Assembly (NCBI GenBank): GCA_964412195.1
Contig: CAYPNP010000002.1
Location: 62,001-126,000, forward strand
DNA length: 64,000 nt
From: CAYPNP01 sp964412195
GTDB taxonomy: Bacteria; Acidobacteriota; JAAYUB01
Reading direction: 5' to 3'
Of the stretch, positions 15,341 through 23,751 are shown in pieces (the stretch's first letter is position 1; the number at the start of each line of letters is the position of its first letter). Both the position numbers and the translations under genes were made by a program. The notes beneath the pieces were generated by a model. That model saw only the letters and a program-made list of their open reading frames with translations. It searched no databases and was not told the origin of the DNA.

Positions 15341-17086
15341 ATGCACATCACACTGAAGCGGCTCGCCCTTCTCCTGGCTGTGGGATTGATCGCCACGGCG
15401 GCTTCCACTGCCATGGGCCAGGCATCCGACGACGATGCCCAGGGCAAGTTCCTGCTGGGCATCACCGGCACCGACACGGACGGCTACCTCGGCCGGGTGG
15501 CCGAGTACGAGTTAGCGCAGCAGGGCGTGCTTCCCCTGCTCAAGGCCCACGGCTCCGCCACCACCAAGGGATTGTACCTGGACTTCGACGTCATCAACCG
15601 GGGCAACGCCCGGGATCAGTTCTACCGGCTAAACCTCGAGGCCGGCCGGGTGTTCACGACCCGTTTCCTCATCAACAACTTCATCCACCGGCTGGATCAC
15701 GATCCCTACGCCAACATGGACACCACCCAGCGCTCCGGGGCCCTGATCTCTTACGCGGATGACCTGGCTCCGGCCCATGAGTATCGCAACGACGTCAGCG
15801 AGATCGTGTCCCAGAACACCATCCGCATCCCGGCCCTCGAGTGGCTGAGCGTCCATGTGGATTACCGCCGCCTGGACCGCGAAGGCGACCGCCAGGGCAG
15901 CTCGCTGTCCAAGTGCTATGGCTGCCACGTGACGACCCAGCCCCGGCCCGTCGACGAGACGCTGAACGAGGTGAAAGCCACCGTCGCGGCGAGCACTGAA
16001 CGGTTCGGCGTGGAGTATTCGTTCCTGTACCGCCAGAACCAGGAAGCGACCGACAGCATCTACTACCTCTACGATCCGGCGATCCACCCGGCCACCCTGC
16101 TCGACGTCTTCACCAACCGGGTGCTGTACGACAACACCAACGGTCCCCTTCCCGGCAATTCCGTGCCCGACATCGAGAAGAAGCAGCATTACGCCAAGGC
16201 TTACTTCAACATCAACGACTCCACCCGGCTGCTGGGCTCAGCCTCGTATGCCGAAGTGGAGAACCAGTCCACTGGCTTGAGCACCACTTCCCAATACTAT
16301 ACCGGCCGCTTCACCACGCTCCTCCCGAAGAACATGGTCCTGAACGCCCGGGTCCGCTACGGCGAAAGCGACAACGAGGATGTTTACGTGGACCTTGTCG
16401 AGATGGTCGCCAACGCCGGCCCGCAGGCCGGGCGCACATACGCGCAGGCCTACCCGACGTTCGGATCGGCCGACTTCATCCGGTACTCCTCGCTCAACCG
16501 GGAAGAGGTTGACATCGCTGCCGACCTGCTGGTACCGCTACCGGACCGGAACAAGCTGGGTTTCACCTACGCGTTCCACCGCACGGACCGGACCCATTAC
16601 GATCTCGATGCCACCGACCAGCACCGTTTCACGGTCCTATTCCGCAGCGACCCGCGGAAGCCTCTCTCCGTCAATGCCCGGTACCGCTTCGAGATGACCG
16701 ACAACCCCTTCATCAACAACCAGGCCGCGATAGAGCCCGTGTTGCAGCCCTACGCCTCCCCCGGCGGTGTGCCGTTCGGCGGGACCCAGTACTTCACCCT
16801 CTACGAAGCCCGCCTGGCGAACCTCACCAACCGGCCAACGCGGAGCCACAACCTGGACGTGTCAGCCACGTGGAAACCGGTCAAAAACGCCGGCGTGACG
16901 GGGCATTACATCTACCGGCACCTGTCCAACGACGAGCTGAATTATTCGGATTGGAGCCAGACCTACCAGATGATCGGCGGCAGCGTGTACTACATCCCGG
17001 AACAGCGGGTGTCGTTCACCGCCGGCGCGACCTATGCCGACTCCAAGACGGAGACCCTCCTGGTCAACCCCGTCTGGAATGGCTGA
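15341..17086 (+). CDS. MtrB/PioB-type outer-membrane barrel, N-terminal part up to an in-frame TGA
   Basis: 581 residues before the stop. A signal peptide (LALLLAVGLIATAASTAMGQA) is followed by a long series of alternating beta strands typical of MtrB/PioB outer-membrane proteins that sheath a decaheme cytochrome. The stop TGA at 17084-17086 is followed without any frame change by another 141 codons of similar barrel sequence, so the natural protein is probably about 722 residues. The N-terminal plug region has CYGCH (residues 192-196), a complete heme-binding motif; MtrB proteins usually carry only a CXXC. AAAGGAGG lies upstream of the ATG at 15341. It forms an operon with the decaheme cytochrome. 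Confidence 0.88.
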   Translation: MHITLKRLALLLAVGLIATAASTAMGQASDDDAQGKFLLGITGTDTDGYLGRVAEYELAQQGVLPLLKAHGSATTKGLYLDFDVINRGNARDQFYRLNLEAGRVFTTRFLINNFIHRLDHDPYANMDTTQRSGALISYADDLAPAHEYRNDVSEIVSQNTIRIPALEWLSVHVDYRRLDREGDRQGSSLSKCYGCHVTTQPRPVDETLNEVKATVAASTERFGVEYSFLYRQNQEATDSIYYLYDPAIHPATLLDVFTNRVLYDNTNGPLPGNSVPDIEKKQHYAKAYFNINDSTRLLGSASYAEVENQSTGLSTTSQYYTGRFTTLLPKNMVLNARVRYGESDNEDVYVDLVEMVANAGPQAGRTYAQAYPTFGSADFIRYSSLNREEVDIAADLLVPLPDRNKLGFTYAFHRTDRTHYDLDATDQHRFTVLFRSDPRKPLSVNARYRFEMTDNPFINNQAAIEPVLQPYASPGGVPFGGTQYFTLYEARLANLTNRPTRSHNLDVSATWKPVKNAGVTGHYIYRHLSNDELNYSDWSQTYQMIGGSVYYIPEQRVSFTAGATYADSKTETLLVNPVWNG

Positions 17087-17509
17087 GCGGGCGGCGTAAC
17101 GACGGGCCAGTTTGGCTCGTTATACGACATGTTCGACCACAAGGGGCATGAGACCAACGCCTTCCTGAACGTCGACTTCGCGGCTACCCCGAAACTCAGC
17201 GTCTTCGGCGAGTTCACCTACACCCAGGCCGACCAGGGTCTCGGCGATATCAACTGGGACATGACCCAGATCGCCGGAGTTCCGCCAGGCGGACTGTTCG
17301 ATTACGACCTGCTCTACAGCCTCGGCGAGTATTCCCACGTGTCGACCCGCCAGATCATGGGCAAGTACGGCTTCAACTATGCGGTCACCGACAACTGGTT
17401 CGTGAAGACGTACTTCTTCCACAACAACTACGATGACAACACCCCTTACCTGTTCGACTCCACGGGCAGGTACCTGGGTGCTGTGGCTGGAATCGGCTAC
17501 AAGTTTTAG
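17087..17509 (+). CDS. C-terminal part of the MtrB/PioB-type barrel, after the TGA
   Basis: 140 residues in the same frame as the preceding barrel fragment, with strand-rich sequence (KLSVFGEFTYTQAD, YGFNYAVTDNWFVKTYFF). It ends in GIGYKF; a C-terminal Phe is the usual outer-membrane barrel signature, so this is the real end of the protein. If translated separately it could start at the ATG at 17129, but no ribosome site is seen. It is therefore either the readthrough product of one gene or a remnant after a nonsense change (for example TGG to TGA). It is followed by a strong terminator. Confidence 0.75.
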   Translation, partial: AGGVTTGQFGSLYDMFDHKGHETNAFLNVDFAATPKLSVFGEFTYTQADQGLGDINWDMTQIAGVPPGGLFDYDLLYSLGEYSHVSTRQIMGKYGFNYAVTDNWFVKTYFFHNNYDDNTPYLFDSTGRYLGAVAGIGYKF

Positions 17510-17534
17510 TCACTCCGGCCAACTGACTGCCGAA

Positions 17535-17563
17535 GGGCGGCCCGCCGGGCCGCCCTTTTTCTT
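17535..17563 (+). terminator. Rho-independent terminator of the cytochrome operon
   Basis: A perfect 9-bp stem GGGCGGCCC/GGGCCGCCC (17535-17543 with 17547-17555) with a 3-nt loop is followed by TTTTT. It lies 26 bases after the barrel stop codon, so no third gene belongs to this operon. Confidence 0.95.
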
Positions 17564-17653
17564 CATTGCCGCGTTTATCCCACGGGCGTACAATGATTGC
17601 AGATTATACGCCGCGTCTGGAGAGGGACGTTGCGTTTAAGGGATCTTTGCATT

Positions 17654-18037
17654 GGACAGGCCGGAGCGGTTGAGGCAAACGCTCCCGCCCCCGGGCGGGG
17701 GAGGAAAGTCCGGACTCCACAGGGCGGTGCGCCTCCTAACGGGAGGGAGGGGCGACCCTACGGAAAGTGCAACAGAGAGCAGACCGCCGATGGCCCGCGA
17801 GGGCTCAGGCAAGGGTGAAACGGTGGGGCAAGAGCCCACCAGACCCGGTGGCAACACCGGGTGCTCGGCAAACCCCGCACGGAGCAAGGCCAAATAGGAA
17901 GGCGTTCGAGGCTGGCCCGGCTGATGCCTTCGGGTAGGCCGCTCGAGGTCCGGGGTGACCCGGATCCCAGATGAATGTTTGCCGCTCCGCTTCAGCGGAG
18001 AGACAGAATCCGGCTTACGGACCGCTCCGGCCTGTCC
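17654..18037 (+). ncRNA. rnpB: RNase P RNA, bacterial class A
   Basis: All conserved blocks are present in order: GAGGAAAGTCCGGACTCC near 17700, ACAGAGAGCAGACCGCC near 17772, GGGTGAAACGGTGGGGCAAG near 17813 and AGACAGAATCCGGCTTA at 18001. The ends are set by a long P1 helix, GGACAGGCCGGAGCGGT (17654-17670) pairing with its complement at 18021-18037. The RNA is the catalytic subunit that matures tRNA 5' ends. A T-rich stretch (18041-18045) follows P1 and may act in termination. No clear promoter was found in the gap 17564-17653. Confidence 0.96.
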
Positions 18038-18047
18038 ATCTTTTTCA

Positions 18048-18076
18048 TGGACAACATGTCCTGTTTCCAGTATATT
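18048..18076 (+). promoter_or_regulatory. Sigma-70-type promoter upstream of the RDD genes
   Basis: TGGACA (18048-18053) and TATATT (18071-18076) are separated by 17 bases, each one mismatch from consensus. It lies directly after rnpB and 36 bases before the first RDD gene. Confidence 0.55.
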
Positions 18077-18111
18077 TTGGCAAAATCAATCTATACGAGG
18101 AGAGTTCATCC

Positions 18112-18519
18112 ATGGCAGAACCCGGCATTTGGATGGGAGATGAAGCCAAAAACGTCCCGATCCCGCGCGATCAGGTGAAGAAAGCCGAACCCGTCAACCG
18201 CCTGCTGGCCGCCCTGATCGACTGGGTCATCGTCTCCGTCGGCATGATCCTGTGCATCCTGCCCGGCCTGGCCTACGCGTTGCTCAAGGACACGCTGTAC
18301 GACGGCCGGAGCATCGGCAAGAAGATGATGGACCTGCAAGTCATCAACTCCCAGACCCTGACCCCCTGCAAGATGATGGAATCGGTGATCCGGAACGTGA
18401 GCCTGATGATCCCCGTGTTCAGCCTGGTGGACGCCGTCATGGTGTTCGTCGACAAGGACAACCTCCGGTTCGGGGACAAGTGGGCCAACACCATGGTCAT
18501 CGAGCGCAAGGTCGAGTAA
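18112..18519 (+). CDS. RDD family small membrane protein
   Basis: 135 residues. The RDD pattern is visible: NRLLAALIDWVIVSVGMILC (Arg then Asp in the first helix), GRSIGKKMMDLQVI, and the C-terminal RFGDKWANTMVI. Two to three membrane helices are expected. RDD proteins have been linked to ion or solute transport, but this one has no assigned substrate. The ATG at 18112 has GAGGAGAG eight bases upstream. A related RDD-like gene follows after 24 bases, so the two may be one membrane complex. Confidence 0.85.
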   Translation: MAEPGIWMGDEAKNVPIPRDQVKKAEPVNRLLAALIDWVIVSVGMILCILPGLAYALLKDTLYDGRSIGKKMMDLQVINSQTLTPCKMMESVIRNVSLMIPVFSLVDAVMVFVDKDNLRFGDKWANTMVIERKVE

Positions 18520-18543
18520 ATTCAATCCAAGGAGCGTACATCC

Positions 18544-19053
18544 ATGACCGACCAGGAACTTCAGAAAAACCGCTTCATCGCCATGGGCATCGACGTCGGG
18601 ATCGCCATCGCCATCGGCGTGGTCTTCTCGATCATCGGCATCGTCGCGGGGATCATCAATTCCGTCCTCGGGGGCCTCGTGCAGGTGGCGGGCGCGGCCA
18701 TCATGTGCGGGTACATCCTGCTGCGGGACTTCCTGCTGAAGGGCAACAGCATCGGCAAGCACGTGATGAAGATCAAGGTGGTGAACACCGCCGGCGGCCC
18801 CATCGACATGATGCAGTCGATCAAGCGGAACATCGTGTTCGCGCTGACGTCCGTCCTGTGGCTGATCTCCTCCATCGTCACCATGATCCCGGTCCTCGGC
18901 TGCATCGCCGGCGTCCTGCTCTGGATCCTGCAGATCATCGTGGGCCTGGCGGTGCTGGCGTTCGTGGTGTGGGAAATCATCACCATCACCAAGGACCCGA
19001 ACGGGATCCGCTGGGGCGACAAGACCGCCGGCACGATGGTGGTCAAGCAGTAG
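18544..19053 (+). CDS. RDD-like membrane protein
   Basis: 169 residues, about four membrane helices. It shares the RDD signature with its neighbour: NRFIAMGIDVGIAIAIGVV, then LKGNSIGKHVMKIKVVNTAGG and a C-terminal GIRWGDKTAGTMVVKQ. The central helices are longer than in the first copy. The start ATG has AAGGAG nine bases upstream. It is part of an RDD-RDD-yidD cluster behind the RNase P RNA gene. The function is not known; duplication and divergence within the operon are likely. Confidence 0.82.
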   Translation: MTDQELQKNRFIAMGIDVGIAIAIGVVFSIIGIVAGIINSVLGGLVQVAGAAIMCGYILLRDFLLKGNSIGKHVMKIKVVNTAGGPIDMMQSIKRNIVFALTSVLWLISSIVTMIPVLGCIAGVLLWILQIIVGLAVLAFVVWEIITITKDPNGIRWGDKTAGTMVVKQ

Positions 19054-19055
19054 AA

Positions 19056-19370
19056 TTGAGATTTCCGCCGAAGTATTTGAAATACTTCCTGATTTTTCTC
19101 TTCGCGCTGGTTCTGGCGGACGGTTTCCGTCCGCCGGAATCCCAGATTGTCAGCCACGGGCTCGCCGGGCTGATTGGGCTGTACCAGCGGTTCATTTCCC
19201 CCATCATCCATCTCGGCCACGGCATCCAGATGTGCCGCTTCACGCCCACCTGCAGCGAGTACACGCGCCAGTGCCTCCTGAAATACGGGCTGTACAAGGG
19301 CCTCGCCAAGGGATCATGGCGCCTCCTCCGCTGCAATCCCTGGAACAAAGGCGGTGTCGACAATCCCTGA
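19056..19370 (+). CDS. yidD: Membrane protein insertion efficiency factor YidD
   Basis: 104 residues. The YidD core is clear: GLIGLYQRFISPII, CRFTPTCSEYTRQCLLKYG, and GSWRLLRCNPWNKGGVDNP with its conserved cysteines. An extra N-terminal hydrophobic segment (YFLIFLFALVLA) precedes it. YidD assists YidC-dependent insertion of inner-membrane proteins. I chose the TTG at 19056, two bases after the RDD stop codon, because no ATG occurs before the core; the ribosome site is weak. In many bacteria yidD lies next to rnpA; here it follows rnpB and two RDD genes. Confidence 0.9.
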   Translation: MRFPPKYLKYFLIFLFALVLADGFRPPESQIVSHGLAGLIGLYQRFISPIIHLGHGIQMCRFTPTCSEYTRQCLLKYGLYKGLAKGSWRLLRCNPWNKGGVDNP

Positions 19371-19395
19371 GACCCCCTTGGAGGATCCAGGCAAT

Positions 19396-19556
19396 CCATT
19401 TGTCATTGGTCAATTGTCAGTTGCCATTTTTCATTTCAACCCGGAACCGGAGGAGGCCTCCGCAAACTCCCCTATTGAGAATTCCAGGAATGCACCCGTC
19501 CGAAATGACCAATGACAAATGGCCGATGGCAAATGGCAAATGGGTTGCGTTCCAAC
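19396..19556. repeat. Widely spaced inverted word repeat between convergent genes
   Basis: CCATTTGTCATTGGTCA at 19396-19412 is a perfect 17-bp inverted copy of 19506-19522. Further imperfect pieces around it (CAGTTGCCATTTTTCATTT, GGCAAATGGCAAATGGG) extend the pairing. The 93-base centre shows nothing else. It separates yidD from the convergent transglycosylase gene. Confidence 0.75.
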
Positions 19557-19569
19557 TTGGAGGGCAGCC

Positions 19570-21876
19570 TCAGTCCCCCGTATTGGTGGGGGGATCGCCC
19601 AGGAAGGCACGGATGTCGGCGGGTTTTCCTGCGTAGAGCCGCGAGTAATAATTCCAATTCCGGTAGATGGACTTGACGTAGTTGCGCGACTGCGCCATGG
19701 GGATCATCTCGATGATCCCGGTCATGTCGAGGCGGCTGTGGTAGCGCTGATACGCTGCATCGACGCGCCGCGCTCCGCCGTTGTAAGCCGCCAGGGCCAG
19801 CGGAACCCTGTCTCCGAGGCCGTGCAGCATCTTCAGCAGGTACCGGCAGCCCAGCTCCAGGTTGACGCGGGGGTCCTCCAGCTGGGGGACCACCTGGGCC
19901 GGGTCGCCCCGGACCCCCATCTCCGCGGCCGCTGTGGAGGGGAGCAGCTGCATGAGCCCGACCGCGTTGGAGACGGACCGCGCCTTTTCCCAGAACGCCG
20001 ATTCCTGCCGGATCAGGGCCAGGACGAGGTCCGGCTCCAGCGGCGAGCTCCGGAGCTCCCCGGCCAGGACATCCTCATACTTCCGGGGGAACAGGTCCCG
20101 CCAGACGTCGTCGGGGAACTGGCTGAAATCGCCCATGTACATGCCGGGGCAGGCCCGGTTGGCGTACCAGATGAACCAGTAGGTGTCCTGCCGGCTTCGG
20201 GCCAGCGCCGCCAGCGGGACGTAGAGGGAAGCCTTCCCGTCCCGCCGTGCCGCCTGCAGCAGCCGCTCCTCGGCCTGGTCGGCGAATCCCGCGGCGAAAG
20301 CCTCCACCGCGAAGGAGCGGTCGGCGGGGGGGGCGGACTGGTCCCACGGGCGCGGGTCCGCCTCCGCCGCCGCGTACTTGGCCCGCAGGCGCCCGGCCCA
20401 GGCGGTTGCGGCGTCGGACGGCGCCGGATCCGGGTGCGGGCGGCCGTCCACCGGGCGCTGCCGGACCAGCTCCGCGTAATAGGAGAAAGGGAAGACCTGC
20501 AGGATGGCGTCGAAGGAAGCGGCCGCCTCCCCCGCCCGGCCGAGCCGGTGGGCGCAGACGCCGTGCCAGTACAGGCCGGCGGAGGAAAATTCGCCCCCTG
20601 CGTCCCGTTCGAAGGCAGTCAGGAAGTTCTTGTCGGCCGCCTGGAGACGCCCCGCGACGTACTCCTGCCAGGCCAGTTTCCACCATGCTTCGGCGGCCGC
20701 CGGCCCCTGGTCGAACCACCGGACGATGGCCTGGTATTGCTTCCGGGCCTCCGGGATCTGGCCGCCGACCTCCGCCTCGAAGGCCGCCACCTGCAGGAGC
20801 TTGAGGTGCTCGTCGGACCGCGGCGCCAGGCGCCCCAGTTGCCGCAGGCACAGCCGGAACTTCTCCGGATGGCCCAGCCGGCGGTCCGCCAGGGCCAGGA
20901 GGTACAGCCGGGTCACCTGGTCCGCCGTCAGGCGGGGCCGGGCCCGGTCCAGATAATCCTGGGCGGAAGCGGTGTTGCCCCGCAGGGTTTCGGCCCGCCC
21001 GGCGGCCAGCCAGAGGGGATCCGAGGGGGGGCGCCGGGCCTTCCCCGCCAGCGAGGCCTGCAGGCAGCGCCAGGCGCGCTCGCCGTCCCCCCGAGCCAGG
21101 AAACGGACGGCCAGGTCCAGGCGATCCGGCTCTTTCACGGACTGGAGGGGGTCCTGGCCGGTCAGGGCGGCCAGCCGGTCCAGGGCGCGGTCCCACAACC
21201 GGGGCTCTTCCGGGGATTGCAGAACTTTCCGGTACAGCTCGATCGCGCCGTCGCGGGCGGCGGCATCCCGGGGATCGCGGCTTCCCAGCTCGGCCCGGGC
21301 ATAGGCCAGCCACACCGCCTGGCTCGGCGAAGGCTGGGCGGCGGGATCGTCCAGCCATGCCTGCGCTACGCCCCAGCAGGCGGCGGCGCAATAGGCCTCG
21401 AACAGCCGGCGGGCATAAGCGGGGGGATAATCGGGCAGAAGCCGCATTTCGCGGAAGAAGGGATCGAGCGGGGCGGCGAGGTCCGGCCGTGCCTCCAGGA
21501 TGTCCAGGATCCGCCCCATCGCCAGCTCCGACAGGGCCGTGTGGCGGTGGAGGTCCCGGTCGCTCAGGAATTCCAAGGCACGTTCCGGCGCGGCGCCCGC
21601 CAGGCGATGGCCGTACCAGAGGCAGAGCAAACCCCGGCTCCGGTCGTTCCGGTCGCGGACGTAAACGTCCAGGAGCGCCTGGATTCGTCCGCCCAGCTCG
21701 TTGTCCCCCACTCCGGCCAGGCCGACCAGGTCGCCCTGGAGCCTGGCCAGGTCCGGCTGCCCCGCGACGCAATCCGCCAGGGTGGGACCGCCGGACAGGC
21801 AATCGGCCGCCGCGAGGGCCGGCAGCGCCGCAAACAGCGACAGGCACAGGACGATGGCGGCGGCCGGGCGGTTCAT
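19570..21876 (-). CDS. Soluble lytic murein transglycosylase (Slt-like)
   Basis: 768 residues with a signal peptide (AAAIVLCLSLFAALPALAAA). A long alpha-helical TPR-like superhelix fills about residues 40-560. The C-terminal SLT domain has catalytic Glu625 in LIRQESAFWEKA, then VGLMQLLPSTA, and LALAAYNGGARRV. This cleaves the glycan strands of peptidoglycan in the periplasm, producing anhydro-muropeptides. It is longer than E. coli Slt70 (about 645 residues), mainly because of the helical part. The start at 21876 was chosen for the signal peptide; GGGAGGGT lies upstream. Confidence 0.93.
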   Translation of the reverse strand: MNRPAAAIVLCLSLFAALPALAAADCLSGGPTLADCVAGQPDLARLQGDLVGLAGVGDNELGGRIQALLDVYVRDRNDRSRGLLCLWYGHRLAGAAPERALEFLSDRDLHRHTALSELAMGRILDILEARPDLAAPLDPFFREMRLLPDYPPAYARRLFEAYCAAACWGVAQAWLDDPAAQPSPSQAVWLAYARAELGSRDPRDAAARDGAIELYRKVLQSPEEPRLWDRALDRLAALTGQDPLQSVKEPDRLDLAVRFLARGDGERAWRCLQASLAGKARRPPSDPLWLAAGRAETLRGNTASAQDYLDRARPRLTADQVTRLYLLALADRRLGHPEKFRLCLRQLGRLAPRSDEHLKLLQVAAFEAEVGGQIPEARKQYQAIVRWFDQGPAAAEAWWKLAWQEYVAGRLQAADKNFLTAFERDAGGEFSSAGLYWHGVCAHRLGRAGEAAASFDAILQVFPFSYYAELVRQRPVDGRPHPDPAPSDAATAWAGRLRAKYAAAEADPRPWDQSAPPADRSFAVEAFAAGFADQAEERLLQAARRDGKASLYVPLAALARSRQDTYWFIWYANRACPGMYMGDFSQFPDDVWRDLFPRKYEDVLAGELRSSPLEPDLVLALIRQESAFWEKARSVSNAVGLMQLLPSTAAAEMGVRGDPAQVVPQLEDPRVNLELGCRYLLKMLHGLGDRVPLALAAYNGGARRVDAAYQRYHSRLDMTGIIEMIPMAQSRNYVKSIYRNWNYYSRLYAGKPADIRAFLGDPPTNTGD

Positions 21877-21945
21877 GCGGGATCTACCCTCCCTTCGTGG
21901 ATCACTTGGGGCGGCGGCGGGGCGCCGATCCCGGGATAACAGCCG

Positions 21946-21970
21946 GCCGCCCCCGATTCGCGGGGGCGGC
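21946..21970. terminator. Strong 10-bp hairpin, possible terminator
   Basis: A perfect stem GCCGCCCCCG/CGGGGGCGGC encloses a 5-nt loop, 63 bases after the stop codon of the GAF-like gene (minus strand). No T-run follows. It may end that transcript with Rho help or stabilise its 3' end. Confidence 0.4.
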
Positions 21971-22032
21971 ATCGATCTCGCCTGGATGTGGGATGGGACG
22001 CTCGGCAGGACCTCGGTTCCCGCCCCCCGCCG

Positions 22033-23751
22033 TCATTTTCGCAGGATGGGGCCGGGATTGTCCGGACCCAGCTTGGCGGCGTCGCTCTCGCCCAGGATTC
22101 GGACCAATTCCTCGTGGAAGTAGTCGATCTTGCGGGCCACCGCGGGCGCCACGCGCTTGTCGTACATCTCGCGGCTCCGCTCGATGTCCTTCCGCAGCCG
22201 GCGGAACAGGTCCTTCTCGATCCGGCCTTCCGTCACCGCGTCCTCGTTGTACAACTTGATTTCCGACACGAGGAGCCGGGCGAACCGGCGGGCGTCGTTG
22301 TGAAGCTTTTCCTCCTCCGGGGTCGTCCAGAGGGGTCCCTTCACTTCCGTCACCGGCTTGGGGGGCTCGATCACAGGGGGAGGCGCCGGCACCGGCGGTT
22401 TGTACTCCTCAATGACCGGGCTTTCCTCGAGGACCAGTTCCTCCAGGGGCTTCTCCTCGAGCACGATCTCCTCGTCGGCCGCGCCGAAGCCGGCCACCTG
22501 CAGGTCCATCGGGACCGGCTCGCTCGGCGCCAACGGGGGCATCTCCTCGATCACGGTCCGGCCGGGATCGTAGGTTTCCTCGAGGACGATCTCCTGCACC
22601 GGCGGGGTGAACGCCGCCGGCACCTCGGGAACGGTGGGCGGCTCGGCCTCTTCGGCGATGATGATCTCGTCCTGGACTTCCTCGATCAGGACCGGCTCGA
22701 CGGGCCGCTCAGGCACCACCGCGCGTCCGGTGGGCGTCTCGAAGACCTGCTCCAGCAGGGAGAACGCCGACTCGGCGGGCGGCACCGGCAACTCCTCGAC
22801 CGGCTCGGGAGCGACGAAGGCATCCACCGGGGGGGGCGCTTCCGCGACAGGGGCCTCGTCGAACGGCGGCGCGGGCCCAAGCGCAGGCGGGGCCGGCGCC
22901 TCTTCCTCTATGACGGGCGGTGCCGGCTCTTCGGCGACCACGGGGGCGGCGACGAACGCCAGCGCCGGGGCCGCGAGGGCCTCCCCGGCCTCGATGCCGA
23001 GGCTGCGGCGCATGGCTGCGTTCTCGAGCCAGAGGGCCGCGTGGGTCATGGCCAGGCTCGCCAGGCGGACCGCCTCATCCGCCTCCACGTGCAGGTAGTC
23101 GCCGTCGATGAACAGGGCCGCCGTCACCGTGCCGAAGAGGCACAGCGGCGCCAGGATGAACCGGCCGGGCTTGGCGAATCCGGGAATGTCCAGGCAGGGG
23201 CCGTGGGGCGGGAGCTCCTCGCGGGACCAGACGGCTTCGGCCTGCTGTTCCACCAGGGGGGCGAGGACGCCGTCTCCCGCCACCGGGACGCTGTAGTTTC
23301 CAAGACCCTCGGCCAGGAAGTGCTCGTCGTAGCCGCGGCCCGCCCAGCCGGACGCCTGCCCCCGCTTCACGAGCAGCAGGAAGCAGCGGTCGGACAGGAC
23401 CTGACCCACGTCCAGGAGGGCCTCCAGCACGTCGCGCTGCTGCCGGCTGGCGGTCAGCTTGCCGATGGCCAGCATGCCCTCGCCATGCAGGTTGAACCGC
23501 CGCGCCCACTCCCCTTCCAGGGAGCTGACCTGGCCCTCCACTTCCCGGAGAATTTCCTGCTCCAGGGTGGCGGCCGAAAGCCCTTCGATCTGGCGATCCC
23601 ATTCTGCCAGGCTGCCCTCGAGATCTCGGATGATGTCCCTCCCCCGGGTCGAGAAGGGCCGCAGGGTCGTCTGGACCGATCCCACATAGAACTTGAGCAT
23701 CTCGTGAAGATAGGACGCCAGCTTCTTCTCGGTGTCAGGACGCTCGCTCAT
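22033..23751 (-). CDS. GAF-like protein with acidic/proline-rich linker and helical C-terminus
   Basis: 572 residues, no signal peptide or membrane segment. The N-terminus is helical. Residues about 95-255 look like a GAF-type sensory fold (VLEALLDVGQVLSDRCFLLLV through APLCLFGTVTAALFIDG). Residues about 270-480 are a low-complexity linker rich in Pro, Glu and Val with many EEP/VPE repeats. The C-terminal 90 residues (GRIEKDLFRRLRKDIERSREMYDKRV) form a charged, probably conserved helical domain. Similar modular cytoplasmic proteins are common in Acidobacteria, but no function is assigned. AGGAGAG lies upstream of the ATG. Confidence 0.75.
   Translation of the reverse strand: MSERPDTEKKLASYLHEMLKFYVGSVQTTLRPFSTRGRDIIRDLEGSLAEWDRQIEGLSAATLEQEILREVEGQVSSLEGEWARRFNLHGEGMLAIGKLTASRQQRDVLEALLDVGQVLSDRCFLLLVKRGQASGWAGRGYDEHFLAEGLGNYSVPVAGDGVLAPLVEQQAEAVWSREELPPHGPCLDIPGFAKPGRFILAPLCLFGTVTAALFIDGDYLHVEADEAVRLASLAMTHAALWLENAAMRRSLGIEAGEALAAPALAFVAAPVVAEEPAPPVIEEEAPAPPALGPAPPFDEAPVAEAPPPVDAFVAPEPVEELPVPPAESAFSLLEQVFETPTGRAVVPERPVEPVLIEEVQDEIIIAEEAEPPTVPEVPAAFTPPVQEIVLEETYDPGRTVIEEMPPLAPSEPVPMDLQVAGFGAADEEIVLEEKPLEELVLEESPVIEEYKPPVPAPPPVIEPPKPVTEVKGPLWTTPEEEKLHNDARRFARLLVSEIKLYNEDAVTEGRIEKDLFRRLRKDIERSREMYDKRVAPAVARKIDYFHEELVRILGESDAAKLGPDNPGPILRK

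Noticed and set aside
17087..17128. A programmed frameshift in the barrel gene
   Set aside because: Both sides are in the same frame; only the TGA separates them.
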